A stretch of 64,000 nt of DNA from Prochlorococcus sp. AG-449-P16. Its GTDB lineage: Bacteria > Cyanobacteriota > Cyanobacteriia > PCC-6307 > Cyanobiaceae. A model generated the notes under the pieces. That model saw only the letters and a list, made by a program, of their open reading frames with translations. It made no database searches and was not told where the DNA came from. This document shows, in pieces, positions 9,127 through 19,359 of this stretch. Each line of letters starts with the position of its first letter. The first letter of the stretch is position 1. Location: contig QCQN01000002.1 in NCBI GenBank assembly GCA_003212175.1, positions 45,930 to 109,929 on the forward strand. Direction: 5' to 3'. The translations under genes and the position numbers were made by a program.

Positions 9127-9759
9127 ATGAGTAAAGTAGAACTAATTTCACTAACCCCTAATGCTGAAAAAACTATGGCTTATATTGCTAGAGTCAGTAA
9201 TCCAAAAAATCAGGATAATGATGATTATTCTAGATTATTAAGTTATTGCATAAAACATGAACATTGGAGTGTTTTTGAACAATCTTTTATGACTTTGCAA
9301 ATTGAAACTACGAGAGGTATAGCTGCCCAAATCTTGAGGCATAGATCATTTACATTCCAAGAATTTTCTCAAAGATATGCAGACAGTTCTCAATTAGGAA
9401 ACATACCATTACCAGAACTAAGAAGACAAGATTTAAAAAATAGACAAAACTCAATCTCTGATTTGCCAAATGAAATTAAAGAAAAATTTAAGTCAAAAAT
9501 TGCTGATCATTTCAAGCAAGCATCAAACCTCTATGAAGAGTTACTGAATGAAGGCATTGCTAAAGAGTGTGCAAGGTTTGTACTACCTTTAGCAACCCCA
9601 ACAAGGATCTACATGTCTGGTTCATGCAGATCATGGATTCACTATATTAATCTGAGGTCCGCTCATGGTACGCAAGAGGAACATAAAAATATAGCGTTAA
9701 GTTGCAAATCTATATTCAAAAATAGTTTTCCTACAGTATCAAAATCACTTAACTGGTAG
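9127..9759 (+). CDS. thyX: Flavin-dependent thymidylate synthase
   Basis: ThyX methylates dUMP to dTMP using FAD, methylene-tetrahydrofolate and NADPH. The signature RHRSFTFQEFSQRYAD near residues 75-90 fits the ThyX motif RHRxxSxNExSxRY with a Phe/Gln-type variation. HEHWSVFEQ near 38-46 and the C-terminal RSWIHYINLRSAHGTQEEHKNIA block also match. The length of 210 residues is normal. No ThyA is visible in the window, in keeping with ThyX being the usual enzyme in these cyanobacteria. It is followed by the convergent txlA after two bases. Confidence 0.95.
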   Translation: MSKVELISLTPNAEKTMAYIARVSNPKNQDNDDYSRLLSYCIKHEHWSVFEQSFMTLQIETTRGIAAQILRHRSFTFQEFSQRYADSSQLGNIPLPELRRQDLKNRQNSISDLPNEIKEKFKSKIADHFKQASNLYEELLNEGIAKECARFVLPLATPTRIYMSGSCRSWIHYINLRSAHGTQEEHKNIALSCKSIFKNSFPTVSKSLNW

Positions 9760-9761
9760 TT

Positions 9762-10310
9762 TTATCCATGACTACGAGGAGAAATTTGATAATTATTATT
9801 TTCATTTATTGTTGAAAAATTTTTACTTGATATTTTTAAATTATCGCCCAAATTATCATTAATATTTTCAAGAGTATTTCTTATGATATTTTCATCTTGT
9901 TTACCAAGAAAAGTTTTCTCTAGATTACCTTGATTATCAAAAATATTTATTTGCGGAATTCCGTTAACATCAAATTTTCTAATATATTTTTCCCATTTTT
10001 GGTTATCAACATTTAAAAAAACAAAATTAACGTCAGCTTCATATTCTTTTTTAAAATCTGATACTTTCGGGGCCATTTCCTTGCATACTTCGCACCATTC
10101 TGCATAAAATTCAAGAAAAGTTGGTTTGTTATTAGTAAAAGCTATTTCAGGATCAATGGATGATTCACCGAAGTTTTTGAGTAGCAAAGAAGATTTAAAA
10201 AAAATATTTTTAAAACAAACTACTGATATAACCATTAGTGCAATAAAAACTAACAATATTGATTGTTGAGAGAAATTTAGAAGTGTTTGTTTATTACCAG
10301 ATTGCGTCAT
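9762..10310 (-). CDS. txlA: Membrane-anchored thioredoxin-like protein (TxlA/HCF164 type)
   Basis: The product, 182 residues from the ATG at 10308-10310, has one N-terminal membrane helix (about residues 17-35) followed by a thioredoxin domain with the active site WCEVCKEMAP and the cis-Pro region GIPQINIFD. TxlA and plastid HCF164 pass reducing power across the thylakoid membrane for cytochrome assembly and photosynthetic redox control. The frame can be extended 21 codons upstream to a TTG at 10373, but the ATG is preferred because it gives a normal N-terminal anchor. The gene is convergent with thyX. Confidence 0.85.
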   Translation of the reverse strand: MTQSGNKQTLLNFSQQSILLVFIALMVISVVCFKNIFFKSSLLLKNFGESSIDPEIAFTNNKPTFLEFYAEWCEVCKEMAPKVSDFKKEYEADVNFVFLNVDNQKWEKYIRKFDVNGIPQINIFDNQGNLEKTFLGKQDENIIRNTLENINDNLGDNLKISSKNFSTINENNNYQISPRSHG

Positions 10311-10429
10311 TAGTTTATCTAATTCTATATAAATAAAAAAAGTATCGAGATTATTTAGTTTACTTTTATTCAATGATAATATAAGTTAGACCCATAACAG
10401 TAAGACACTTGTTCTTGTTGTAAAACAAT

Positions 10430-11788
10430 ATGCAATCTATATTTGGTACTGATGGAATAAGAGGAAAATTTGGGAAAGGAATAACATATTCACTGGCTTT
10501 TAAGGTTGGGTATGCTTTAGGAACTACTTTAAAAAATAATAATCCAATTATCATCGGTAGGGATACAAGAATAAGTGGAGAAATTTTATTCGCTGCAATA
10601 GCTAATGGTATTAATGCCGCAGGAAAAAAATTCGTTAATATTGGAATTTGTCCTACTCCTGCTATTCCTTTTTTAATCAAAAAAGAAAAATTTAGTAGTG
10701 GAATTATGATATCGGCTAGTCACAATCCTCCTGAATACAATGGTATTAAAATTTTTGATGAAAAAGGTGAAAAAATCCCTAACAATTTAGAAAATAATAT
10801 TCAATTAATAATTGAAAAGACTGATATTAATAAATTTAATACCAAAGTAAATATCTCTTCAGTCCCTAATAAAAATCTATTAGATAAATACATTGAAGGC
10901 ATAATTCTTACTATGGGAGATGAAACTTTAGAAGGTTTAAAAATAATTTTAGACACCTGTTATGGTTCAGCAACTACTTGTGCAGAAAAGATTTTTAAAA
11001 ATCTAGGTGCAGATGTTAAGGTCATAAACAAAGAAAAAGATGGGCGGAAAATTAATTTGCATTGTGGCTCAACTTTTTTAACACCATTAATTCAAGCCAT
11101 CAAAGATAACGATGCTGATATGGGGTTTGGTTTTGATGGAGATGCCGATAGAGTAATTGGAATAGATTCAAAAGGGAATATCTTGGATGGCGATCATATA
11201 CTTTTTCTTTGGGGCAGAGAACTTATGAGAGAAAAAGTACTTGTAAATAGGACTATAATATCAACACAAATGGCGAATTTAGGATTTGAGAAGAACTGGA
11301 ATAATCTTGGAGGAATCTTATTTAGAACTGAAGTTGGAGACAAGTTCATTTTCGAGGCAATAAAAAATAAAAAGGCTGTATTAGGAGGTGAACAATCTGG
11401 ACATATACTTTCAGAAATAAATAATTTTTGTGGTGATGGGATATTAACAGCTATTCAAATTTCAAAATTCTGCAAAAAGAAAAAAATTAGTTTAACTTCT
11501 TGGTTTAGAACAAGTTTCATTCCATACCCTCAAAAACTATCAAATATTGGCTTAAACTTTGATTATAAAAAAATTAGCAATTCAAATAAGAATTACCTTA
11601 ATGAAACAATAGATAAATTATCGATTAATAAAAATAAAGATTGTAGAATTTATATCCGGCCAAGCGGTACAGAACCTGTTTTACGAATTTTAGTTGAAGC
11701 AGAAAGTTTAACAATGGTAGATCATTTATCAAGAAAAATCACAAGTGAGCTTCAAACCAAAATAAATCAACTATCAAAACATTTTTGA
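10430..11788 (+). CDS. glmM: Phosphoglucosamine mutase
   Basis: GlmM turns glucosamine-6-phosphate into glucosamine-1-phosphate on the way to UDP-GlcNAc for peptidoglycan and lipopolysaccharide. The 452-residue protein has the start block [11 protein letters not shown], the active serine loop [13 protein letters not shown] near residues 95-107, the magnesium loop DGDADR near 236-241, the sugar-binding GGEQSGH near 320 and the C-terminal phosphate loop [10 protein letters not shown]. It is divergent from txlA and convergent with trmB, whose stop is one base away. Confidence 0.96.
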   Translation: MQSIFGTDGIRGKFGKGITYSLAFKVGYALGTTLKNNNPIIIGRDTRISGEILFAAIANGINAAGKKFVNIGICPTPAIPFLIKKEKFSSGIMISASHNPPEYNGIKIFDEKGEKIPNNLENNIQLIIEKTDINKFNTKVNISSVPNKNLLDKYIEGIILTMGDETLEGLKIILDTCYGSATTCAEKIFKNLGADVKVINKEKDGRKINLHCGSTFLTPLIQAIKDNDADMGFGFDGDADRVIGIDSKGNILDGDHILFLWGRELMREKVLVNRTIISTQMANLGFEKNWNNLGGILFRTEVGDKFIFEAIKNKKAVLGGEQSGHILSEINNFCGDGILTAIQISKFCKKKKISLTSWFRTSFIPYPQKLSNIGLNFDYKKISNSNKNYLNETIDKLSINKNKDCRIYIRPSGTEPVLRILVEAESLTMVDHLSRKITSELQTKINQLSKHF

Positions 11789-11789
11789 T

Positions 11790-12416
11790 TTAAATTTTTC
11801 TATAAATACTTTCAAAAATCATAAGTTCATTTGACTTTACATATTTTTCTCTAGGCGTTTGAGTTTTATAGGGATTAAAGCTATCAGAGTATAAAAAATC
11901 ACTATAAGGCAATTTCTTAAAACTTTTATCCTCTGTGATTGTGAATTCCATATAATCATAAAGTTCTCTAACATCAGTTTTAATAAATATCAAAGATCCT
12001 CTCTTCAAAGAATTTGAAAGGGTGTTAATTAATTTTGGTTGAATTACACGTCTCTTATAGTGTTTTTTTTTAAACCATGGATCAGGAAAATAAAAAGAAA
12101 TACTATTAGTAAAGTTCAGTATATTTTTTTTAGAGTGATCAAAAATATTACTTGCATTCCCATATGCATAAAATAAATTCTTTTTTTCAAGTTTTGTTAT
12201 TTTTAGATTTGCATTAACCACTAATTTCTCCCTAATCTCAATTCCTAGATAATTCCAATTTGTACTGCTTATCGCTAAATCAAATAAAAAGTCTCCTGCA
12301 GCACAACCGATATCTAAGTGAAGCGGTAGTCTTGGATTCTCAAAAATCTCTTCCAATGCAGGTATTGGAAAAGATCTTAGGAAATTTTTACCAAGTGGAT
12401 TTACATGTTGTCTCAT
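11790..12416 (-). CDS. trmB: tRNA (guanine-N7)-methyltransferase
   Basis: TrmB adds the 7-methyl group to G46 of tRNAs using S-adenosylmethionine. The 208-residue product has the Rossmann SAM-binding loop [14 protein letters not shown] near residues 36-49, the acidic strand end GIEIREK near 58 and the family signature [14 protein letters not shown] near 110-123, followed by an RVIQPK-type segment. Length and motifs are standard. It is divergent from the following DUF3177 gene, with 114 AT-rich bases between the starts. Confidence 0.93.
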   Translation of the reverse strand: MRQHVNPLGKNFLRSFPIPALEEIFENPRLPLHLDIGCAAGDFLFDLAISSTNWNYLGIEIREKLVVNANLKITKLEKKNLFYAYGNASNIFDHSKKNILNFTNSISFYFPDPWFKKKHYKRRVIQPKLINTLSNSLKRGSLIFIKTDVRELYDYMEFTITEDKSFKKLPYSDFLYSDSFNPYKTQTPREKYVKSNELMIFESIYRKI

Positions 12417-12530
12417 AAAAATTGAAAGTATTTATCTGAATAAAAAGTTCTATTGTTCATAACTATGTCAATATTAAGTCTATAAGTGGGTGATTGATGT
12501 TTAATAATTATATGTTTTAAATAAAAAGTT

Positions 12531-13151
12531 TTGAACATTCTAAATCAACTATCTATATGGCTATCTTTTCAACTTTCATCAATTTTTATTTTAGGAATCC
12601 CATTAACAATATTTATATGGTCTATAAAAAACAAAAGTCTCGCTATTACGAAACTTCTATCAAATTATTGGAAGATATCTATACTATTTTTTATAAGTCT
12701 TTTTCTCTTAATTGGAAAACAAAATTATGCACTTTTGATTACAAATATTTCTTTGCTATTAATGACAATTTCTGTATGGTTCTGGAATGATATAAATGAA
12801 GAATTGAGAGAGTATCAATTTCCTCATGCATTAAGTACTACCACAAAAGTATGGAGATGGTCTTTAACTTTCTTATCTTTAAATTTCTTAATTCAAAGTT
12901 TTAATAATATTAGATGTATTTATTTTATTAATACAGAAGAATGTGAAATTTGGTTAAAACCTGCTACGAATCTATATCTAATAATAAAGAGTTTATTCAG
13001 TTTTTTATTTGGAGCTAGCTTTTCTCAGCCTGTAGCAAACTTCTTAGGATTATTTGGATTAACGATATATTTTTTAGGTTTATTACAGTGGGCATTAATT
13101 AAACTACCAAAAAATGGGAGGGATTCTGGTTTTTCAAATTATGGAAAGTAA
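12531..13151 (+). CDS. Cyanobacterial membrane protein, DUF3177 type
   Basis: The 206-residue protein has about five hydrophobic segments: near residues 9-30, 47-62, 68-85, 110-125 and 178-198. Between them is a conserved-looking soluble stretch with WNDINEELREYQFPHALSTT and KVWRW. I recall this as the cyanobacterial family DUF3177, of unknown function. No ATG is available in a suitable place; TTG at 12531 gives a first helix of normal length. Its end overlaps the next small gene by 11 bases, so they are probably co-translated. Confidence 0.65.
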   Translation: MNILNQLSIWLSFQLSSIFILGIPLTIFIWSIKNKSLAITKLLSNYWKISILFFISLFLLIGKQNYALLITNISLLLMTISVWFWNDINEELREYQFPHALSTTTKVWRWSLTFLSLNFLIQSFNNIRCIYFINTEECEIWLKPATNLYLIIKSLFSFLFGASFSQPVANFLGLFGLTIYFLGLLQWALIKLPKNGRDSGFSNYGK

Positions 13152-13449
13152 TAATTTAATAAGAAATTTAGAAAATATAAGTTCAAGTTTCCCTAATAGA
13201 CTTTTAAAGCTTCATGGTTATCTATTAAAAAATGATTCCAAAGAATTTCTAGAAATAATTATCTATAAAGGTTTTAGTAGTTCTACTACTCATCCAATTG
13301 AGATAGATTCAGAGAAGTCGGTTATCAAATTTAACCATTACTTTACAGAATCTTTTCTATATAAAGCACCTCTTACAAATAGATCAAATGAGTTTTTAAA
13401 AGGAAGAGAAAGTCCTATTTGTTTTCTTGATGAAAAAGAATGGATTTGA
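13141..13449 (+). CDS. Conserved cyanobacterial protein with KGFSSSTTHP motif
   Basis: The 102-residue product starts at the ATG at 13141, inside the last codons of the upstream membrane-protein gene. A longer frame to 13114 exists, but its extra residues lie inside that gene and look unrelated. The core LLKLHGYLLKNDSKEFLEI followed by IYKGFSSSTTHPIEID resembles a small family I remember from cyanobacteria and plant plastids, with no established function. No membrane segment or signal peptide is present. It lies 8 bases before the end of the convergent ileS. Confidence 0.65.
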   Translation: MESNNLIRNLENISSSFPNRLLKLHGYLLKNDSKEFLEIIIYKGFSSSTTHPIEIDSEKSVIKFNHYFTESFLYKAPLTNRSNEFLKGRESPICFLDEKEWI

Positions 13450-13457
13450 AACTTAAT

Positions 13458-16355
13458 TTAAAAGCTAATAATATTTGCACATCTTTTACACAATATTGTA
13501 TTTTCAATCCCGTTAACAGTTTCCTCTTCATAGTGCCAACATCTTGCACATTTTTGCCCTTTAGCTTTAAGTATTTGGATGGTTCCGAATTGATTATTAT
13601 CTGTAATTAGACACTCTTTAGATAAAGTTGTTACCTGATTAAACTTGGAAATTATTAACCAATCACAATAAGAGTCAACTTCATTATTTCCTAATTTATC
13701 AAGCCAAGCAAGTGATTTTCTCATTGCATCATTTGAAGGTAGGTAATTAACTTGCGTTTCTAATGCCGCTCCAATTATTTGTTTATTCCTACATACTTCA
13801 ATTGCTTTATTAATTTCTACTCTCAATTTTCTTAAATTACCAATATGTTCATCCAAATCAGAGTTAATCCATGACTCAGGGAAATTTGGCCAACCTCTTT
13901 GGAATACCGATTTTTCCTTAACTGGATATGGAATATTTTGCCAAATATCCTCAGCCATATGACTAAGCACTGGAGAAATAAAAATGGCTAAATTTTCTAC
14001 AATTTGAGACATGACAAACTGACATGATCTTCTCCTAAACTGACTTTTTGCGCTCACATACAACCTATCTTTAGCAATATCCAAATAAAAGTTCGATAAA
14101 TCTACAACACAAAAACTTTGCAAAATTTGAAAAAATTTGGAAAATTCATAATTCTCATATGCTTTTGTTATTTGATCGGATACATCAAACAGCCTATTTA
14201 GCATCCATTTATCTAATATAGGCAACTTATCAATCTCAATATTGTCGCCAACTGGATTGTAATCATGAATATTTCCTAAAAGATATCTTGCAGTATTCCT
14301 TACTTTTCTATAAACATCCGATAATTGTTTTAAAATATTAGAACCAATTGGTACGTCAACCGAATAATCTACAGAACTTACCCAAAGCCTTAATACGTCT
14401 GCACCATAAGCAGGCTGATTTTTTTTATTAGGTCCACCATTGATAATAATATTTGGGTCCACAACGTTACCCAAAGATTTACTCATTTTTCTTCCATTTT
14501 CGTCTAATGCAAATCCATGAGTTAACACTTTTTTATAAGGAGGAATTTTATTTACGGCTACTGATGTCAGTAAAGATGACTGAAACCATCCTCGATGTTG
14601 ATCAGATCCTTCCAAATATAGATCAGCGGGATATTTTAATTCCGGCCTTTGCTCACAAACTGCGGCCCAACTTGATCCAGAATCAAACCAAACATCCATA
14701 GTATCTAATCCTTTTTCCCAACAATCAGATTTATCTTTATATTTTTCTGGTAACAATTTTGCTACTTCCCACTCCCACCAAATATCAGCTCCAAACTCTT
14801 TGAATAAATTTTGTATATGATTGATAGTCTCATTATTTAATAATATTTCTTTCCCGTTCTTTTCATAAAAGACTGGAATTGGGACTCCCCATGACCTCTG
14901 CCTAGAAATGCACCAATCCCCTCTCCCCACAACCATTGAATAAATTCTTTTTTTACCAGTAATTGGCATCCATTCAACATCATCAATCGAATTTAGAGCT
15001 AAATCTCTAAATCCTTCTACAGAAGCAAACCATTGTTCTGTAGCCCTAAATATTGTGGGTTTCTTAGTTCTCCAATCATAGGGGTATCTATGCTTGTATT
15101 TTTCTTTTAAAAGAAGTGAGTTATTTTTATCCAAATACTCAATAACCATATCATTTGCATCTTTTAGAACATTTAATCCTCTAAATTTTTCAGCTTCATC
15201 ATTCAAATTACCTTTTTCATCAACAATACAAGTTATTGGAAGTTTAAATTTTTGCCCAACAATAAAATCATCCATACCATGTCCTGGAGCAGTATGAACT
15301 AACCCAGTACCTGTTTCAGTAGTTATGTAATCACCGCCAATTACTATATTACAAATTTTATTTTTTGTCGGATGTTGATACTTAATACCGACTAAATCTG
15401 AACCTTTAATTTCCAATAAAACTTTAAAATCTCTTTTAAATTTTTCGCTCAAATCGGAGAGTAAATTTTTAGCAAAAATATAAATATTTTTCTCTTGATC
15501 AGAAGCAAAAATATAATTTATTTCTGGATTCACTGCAACTGCTTCATTAGCTGGTAATGTCCATGGAGTTGTGGTCCATATAGAAATATATAAGTCATCT
15601 AAATTTACGAATAAAAGTTCATTCAGATTTGTCTCCTTAAATTTTAAAAGAATTTGTTCAGATAATTTCGTTACATTTAGTTTTACATAAACACTTATGG
15701 AATAGTGCTCTTCAGGGTATTCAAGTTCAGCTTCAGCTAGTGCTGTTCGAGAACTTGGACTCCAATGAACAGGTTTCAAGCCTCGATATATGTAACCATT
15801 TAAAAACATCTTGCCAAAAACTCCAATCTGAGCAGACTCGTAACTTTTTCTTAGAGTTAAATATGGGTTATCCCAATCTCCCCAAATGCCCCATCTTTTA
15901 AAACCTATAAGTTGGTTGTTTATTTGCATTTTGGCGTAATCTGTTGCTTTTTTTCTCAGCTCTAAAGAATCCAGATTGTTCCTTTCTTGAGTTTTTAGAT
16001 TTTGTAAAACCTTTAATTCTATTGGCAGTCCATGACAATCCCATCCTGGTACAAAATGGACTTTAAATCCTCTCAAGGTTTTGTACTTATTTATTATGTC
16101 TTTCAAAACTTTATTCAAAGCGTGCCCCATATGTAAGGGGCCGTTTGCATAAGGCGGACCGTCATGCAAAGTAAAATTTTTACCTTTATTATTTGATCCT
16201 AATTCCAAATCAATATTATTTTTGGACCAAATTTCCTGAATTTCAGGCTCTCTTATTGCCGAATTTGCGCGCATTGAGAAATCAGTTTTTAATAAATTTA
16301 AAGTGTCCTTATAAGAAAAAGCTGAATTTTTTTTTGAATTATTTTGAGTTTCCAT
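13458..16355 (-). CDS. ileS: Isoleucyl-tRNA synthetase
   Basis: IleS charges tRNA-Ile. The 965-residue protein has the class I HIGH-type motif in [17 protein letters not shown] near residues 67-83, the editing (CP1) domain with [12 protein letters not shown] and the threonine-rich [15 protein letters not shown] near 340-355, the KMSKSLGN loop near 622-629, the anticodon-binding domain, and a C-terminal zinc site with CARCW and LCKRC. That domain order and length are typical of bacterial-type IleS. The ATG lies just after 30 AT-rich bases separating it from the Ycf66-like gene upstream, which is on the same strand. Confidence 0.98.
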   Translation of the reverse strand: METQNNSKKNSAFSYKDTLNLLKTDFSMRANSAIREPEIQEIWSKNNIDLELGSNNKGKNFTLHDGPPYANGPLHMGHALNKVLKDIINKYKTLRGFKVHFVPGWDCHGLPIELKVLQNLKTQERNNLDSLELRKKATDYAKMQINNQLIGFKRWGIWGDWDNPYLTLRKSYESAQIGVFGKMFLNGYIYRGLKPVHWSPSSRTALAEAELEYPEEHYSISVYVKLNVTKLSEQILLKFKETNLNELLFVNLDDLYISIWTTTPWTLPANEAVAVNPEINYIFASDQEKNIYIFAKNLLSDLSEKFKRDFKVLLEIKGSDLVGIKYQHPTKNKICNIVIGGDYITTETGTGLVHTAPGHGMDDFIVGQKFKLPITCIVDEKGNLNDEAEKFRGLNVLKDANDMVIEYLDKNNSLLLKEKYKHRYPYDWRTKKPTIFRATEQWFASVEGFRDLALNSIDDVEWMPITGKKRIYSMVVGRGDWCISRQRSWGVPIPVFYEKNGKEILLNNETINHIQNLFKEFGADIWWEWEVAKLLPEKYKDKSDCWEKGLDTMDVWFDSGSSWAAVCEQRPELKYPADLYLEGSDQHRGWFQSSLLTSVAVNKIPPYKKVLTHGFALDENGRKMSKSLGNVVDPNIIINGGPNKKNQPAYGADVLRLWVSSVDYSVDVPIGSNILKQLSDVYRKVRNTARYLLGNIHDYNPVGDNIEIDKLPILDKWMLNRLFDVSDQITKAYENYEFSKFFQILQSFCVVDLSNFYLDIAKDRLYVSAKSQFRRRSCQFVMSQIVENLAIFISPVLSHMAEDIWQNIPYPVKEKSVFQRGWPNFPESWINSDLDEHIGNLRKLRVEINKAIEVCRNKQIIGAALETQVNYLPSNDAMRKSLAWLDKLGNNEVDSYCDWLIISKFNQVTTLSKECLITDNNQFGTIQILKAKGQKCARCWHYEEETVNGIENTILCKRCANIISF

Positions 16356-16390
16356 AGAAATATATAAAAATTTTTTTAATGAAATCGGTT

Positions 16391-16918
16391 TTAATTATTT
16401 TTCTCTTCTAAAACATCATCTTTGAATTGAGCTGTCATTTCTTTTGGCATTTCTAATTTAACTAAATTATTTTCGGTAGAGTTATCTATCTTACCATTTT
16501 CAACATCCCTAACCCATTTTTTTTTAATTAAATTTTTATTAGTTTGTCCAAATCTTTTTAAATTCAAAATATTCGAGAAATTTCTCTTTAAAAGTAAAGT
16601 AGCCTCACAAATTATGGAAATATTTTTTTTAAATTCAACTAAAGTTTTTAATTTATTTCTTTCATTATCAGTTAGTTGGTTCCATCGCATAGAACAAATT
16701 TCCAATGCAAAAAAAATAATTAAAATACTTGTTAATATTAAAATTAAGTAATCTAAAGGACTAAAGATTCTTTCTTTAAGGAGCAATATTACTCCAATAA
16801 TTAAATTTAAACCTCCTTTTATTAAATCTTTTGGTCTGCCTAGTTCAAGATAAATTAGTGGAACAATTAAAAAAATAATTCCCAAAAAGATATAAAAAGA
16901 ACCTAAAAAAACAGCCAC
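16391..16918 (-). CDS. Ycf66-like membrane protein
   Basis: The 175-residue product has three N-terminal hydrophobic segments (about residues 3-24, 34-46 and 54-72), the last ending in [14 protein letters not shown], which resembles the FFALE(x)IxLR end of the Ycf66 family of cyanobacteria and plastids. The remainder is charged and probably cytoplasmic. Ycf66 function is not settled. The start is GTG at 16918; no ATG gives a full first helix. The tRNA-Leu gene lies upstream on the same strand, 82 bases away. Confidence 0.6.
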   Translation of the reverse strand: MAVFLGSFYIFLGIIFLIVPLIYLELGRPKDLIKGGLNLIIGVILLLKERIFSPLDYLILILTSILIIFFALEICSMRWNQLTDNERNKLKTLVEFKKNISIICEATLLLKRNFSNILNLKRFGQTNKNLIKKKWVRDVENGKIDNSTENNLVKLEMPKEMTAQFKDDVLEEKNN

Positions 16919-17000
16919 AATTTCAAATCACTTTTTCTTGAGTATAGTCAAAAAGCAATTTTTATAAATAAAAAATTCTTTAGTTTAAATTTTTCAAAAC

Positions 17001-17082
17001 TGCGGTCGGGGAGACTTGAACTCCCACACCCGAAGATACGAGTACCTAAAACTCGCGCGTCTACCAATTCCGCCACGACCGC
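17001..17082 (-). tRNA. trnL-UAG: tRNA-Leu, anticodon UAG
   Basis: Minus strand, 82 bases. The acceptor stem GCGGTCG (17082-17076) pairs with CGACCGC near the 3' end, with discriminator A. The anticodon stem CGAGT/ACTCG frames the loop TTTAGGT, giving anticodon TAG. A long variable arm is present, as required for class II leucine tRNAs, and the T arm reads GGGAG-TTCAAGT-CTCCC. CCA is not encoded. The A-box TGGCGGAATTGGTAGACGC is typical of tRNA-Leu. It reads CUN codons. Confidence 0.96.
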
Positions 17083-17240
17083 ACAACATAAATCTTAGTT
17101 TAGCAAAGGTATACTTAAAAGGATTATTACTTAAGAGAATAAATTTGACACATATGAAAGAGATTATTCTCTATAAATCCAGATAATATTTTATTTTTAT
17201 GCAGCCAACCTAAATAATTGGTTATATTAATCATAGATTT

Positions 17241-18269
17241 ATTGAGACAATTTCTAATTCAACAATTAAAAATAAGAACTTTCTAACCAATTCCTCTAAG
17301 ACATTTAATTGGCAGAGGGAGATTAAAAACTATATTGATCCACCAAATTTTTGGAACCCCACATTAGTTCTCTTCTTTGGTGGTTATTTCTTAGCATTTA
17401 TAAGTATTTGGCAATGGTATAGGGGAGTTTGGCCTCTCCCATTATTAGTTGCTACTGCTTTTTTAGCTCTACATATAGAGGGGACTGTCATACATGATGC
17501 ATGTCACAAAGCTGCTCACCCTGTACCTTGGATTAATCAAGCTATGGGTCATGGGTCTGCAATATTACTAGGCTTTAGTTTTCCAGTTTTTACCAGAGTT
17601 CATTTACAACACCATATCCATGTGAATGACCCTAAAAAAGATCCTGATCATATTGTTAGCACTTTTGGTCCAATTTGGCTCATTGCACCAAGATTTTTTT
17701 ACCATGAAATATTTTTCTTTCAAAAAAAACTCTGGAGAAAATATGAATTACTTCAGTGGGGTATAGAGAGATCAATATTTATAACATTGATCTTGGCTGG
17801 ATTGAAATTTGACTTTATGAATCTTATTTATAATTTATGGTTTGGTCCTGCACTTATGGTAGGGGTAACGCTTGGCATTTTCTTTGATTATCTACCGCAC
17901 AGACCATTTCGTTCAAGAAACAAATGGATAAATTCAAGAGTCTATCCAAGCAAATTTATGAATATTCTCATAATGGGTCAAAATTACCATTTAATCCATC
18001 ACCTTTGGCCTTCTATTCCATGGTTTGAATACAAAATTGCTTATGAGAAAACTAAACCTTTACTGGATATGAAGGGATCTCCACAAAGAGTTGGCATTTT
18101 TGAAACCAAAGAAGATACATATAATTTTATTTATGATTTACTTATCGGCGTAAGAAGTCACACTAATAAAAAAGGAAAGCTCAGAAAGTTAATTAATCTC
18201 TATCCAAGCTTGAAAATCAAAAAAGTCTTACTGAAAATAATAAACAATACTTCTATAGGAAGGAACTAA
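17241..18269 (+). CDS. crtR: Beta-carotene hydroxylase (fatty-acid-desaturase-like di-iron enzyme)
   Basis: CrtR hydroxylates beta-carotene rings to give zeaxanthin, the main photoprotective carotenoid of Prochlorococcus. Three histidine boxes are visible: HDACHKAAH near residue 86, HLQHHIH near 121 and HLIHH near 252, plus DYLPHRP. The hydrophobic core begins with DPPNFWNPTLVLFF, which is how CrtR proteins begin their first helix. The conserved frame has no ATG, GTG or TTG before that block; it is open back to 17214. An in-frame ATG at 17199 is cut off by a TAA at 17211. The ATT at 17241 is used here as the most plausible start; the first ATG downstream, at 17544, would delete the first His box. 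Confidence 0.85.
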   Translation: METISNSTIKNKNFLTNSSKTFNWQREIKNYIDPPNFWNPTLVLFFGGYFLAFISIWQWYRGVWPLPLLVATAFLALHIEGTVIHDACHKAAHPVPWINQAMGHGSAILLGFSFPVFTRVHLQHHIHVNDPKKDPDHIVSTFGPIWLIAPRFFYHEIFFFQKKLWRKYELLQWGIERSIFITLILAGLKFDFMNLIYNLWFGPALMVGVTLGIFFDYLPHRPFRSRNKWINSRVYPSKFMNILIMGQNYHLIHHLWPSIPWFEYKIAYEKTKPLLDMKGSPQRVGIFETKEDTYNFIYDLLIGVRSHTNKKGKLRKLINLYPSLKIKKVLLKIINNTSIGRN

Positions 18270-18270
18270 C

Positions 18271-18564
18271 CTAATCACTAATAATTTTTGGAACTTTAAA
18301 AAAATTTTTTTCTCTTGAAGGGGCTAGATTTAATAATTGTTCAACATTTGCAAAATCTTTTTTTTCATCTTTCCTTAAAACATTGACTACTTCGATGGCC
18401 CTGGTTGTGCATGGAACATCATCCGTATTTATTTTCTCCAGTTGTTTAATGTAATCCAAAATTTTTTCTAATTGATTTGCATGATTATGGATCTCATTTT
18501 CATTCAACTCTAGCCTTGCTAATTCAGCAACTTTTTTTACCTCATCCCTACTAATTCGTTTCAT
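18271..18564 (-). CDS. gatC: Asp/Glu-tRNA amidotransferase subunit C
   Basis: GatC is the small subunit that holds GatA and GatB together in the enzyme turning Glu-tRNA(Gln) into Gln-tRNA(Gln). The 97-residue protein has the family pattern: ISRDEVKKVAELARLELNENE at the N-terminus, a middle LEKILDYIKQLEKINTDDVP and a C-terminal LAPSREKNFFKVPKII ending. It is convergent with crtR; the two stops are one base apart. gatA and gatB are not in the window, as is common in cyanobacteria. Confidence 0.92.
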   Translation of the reverse strand: MKRISRDEVKKVAELARLELNENEIHNHANQLEKILDYIKQLEKINTDDVPCTTRAIEVVNVLRKDEKKDFANVEQLLNLAPSREKNFFKVPKIISD

Positions 18565-18756
18565 GTTTACAGAAATTATTAAAATTGCATTACTTCAATT
18601 TTAATAGTTTCTGAAGTAATGGTGAATAATAAGAACGATATTTTGCAAACATTTGATATTTTTTACTTTAAACCACATAAAAAAGTAAATATATGATTAA
18701 AAACTAGACTTAACAGTATTTGGCCGCTAAAAATAAAATTAGATAAATTTTAAATA

Positions 18757-19359
18757 ATTAAAAACCCTTTTCATAAAAATTTTTTTTATCGGCACTCCAA
18801 ATTAGTGGCGCCAGATTTAATAGGTTGTTACCTTATTAAAAACAACTTTCAAAAAGGACTTTTAAAAGGGATTATCGTAGAAACTGAAGCTTATTCACAA
18901 GAAGAGGAGGCATGTCATGGATTCAAGAAGTTGACTGATTCAAATAAAGTATTGTTTGGAAAACCAGGAAGATTTTATATTTACAAATCATATGGCATCC
19001 ATCATTGCTTGAATGTAGTAACAGATAGAGAAAATTTTGCTAGTGGCGTGCTTATAAGATCAGTTTATATTCCAAATAGAAATGAGAGAACAGCATCAGG
19101 TCCTGGTTTAGTTACAAGGATATTTGATATTAATGAAAAATTTAATTCTTTAGAGATTCTTGATAATAATCAGTGTTGGATAAGTAGTTCTGACCAATTA
19201 ATAGAAAAAAAAGACTTAGTGCAAACAACAAGAATTGGCATATCTAAGGCAAAAAATATAAAATGGCGTTGGTATCTGAAAAATAGTAGAAGTATTAGTA
19301 AAAGAGAGAAAGGTGACAAAAATCCTGATTTAAAAAATTTTTTACCATCAACCAAATAA
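18757..19359 (+). CDS. mpg: 3-methyladenine DNA glycosylase (AAG/MPG family)
   Basis: This base-excision repair enzyme removes alkylated purines. [19 protein letters not shown] carries the catalytic Glu, [14 protein letters not shown] is the family DNA-binding core and [12 protein letters not shown] matches the later conserved loop. The only canonical start is GTG at 18805, but the frame stays open upstream, and residues [19 protein letters not shown] there align with the family N-terminal block (FYxRPTxxVARDLLGxxL). I therefore place the start at ATT 18757, next to ATA 18754 after a stop at 18751. Its stop overlaps the pyrB ATG by one base. Confidence 0.82.
   Translation: MKNPFHKNFFYRHSKLVAPDLIGCYLIKNNFQKGLLKGIIVETEAYSQEEEACHGFKKLTDSNKVLFGKPGRFYIYKSYGIHHCLNVVTDRENFASGVLIRSVYIPNRNERTASGPGLVTRIFDINEKFNSLEILDNNQCWISSSDQLIEKKDLVQTTRIGISKAKNIKWRWYLKNSRSISKREKGDKNPDLKNFLPSTK

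Noticed and set aside
18619..18697. ATG-initiated 25-codon frame between gatC and mpg
   Set aside because: Composition is what AT-rich noncoding DNA gives by chance; the region more likely holds the gatC promoter.
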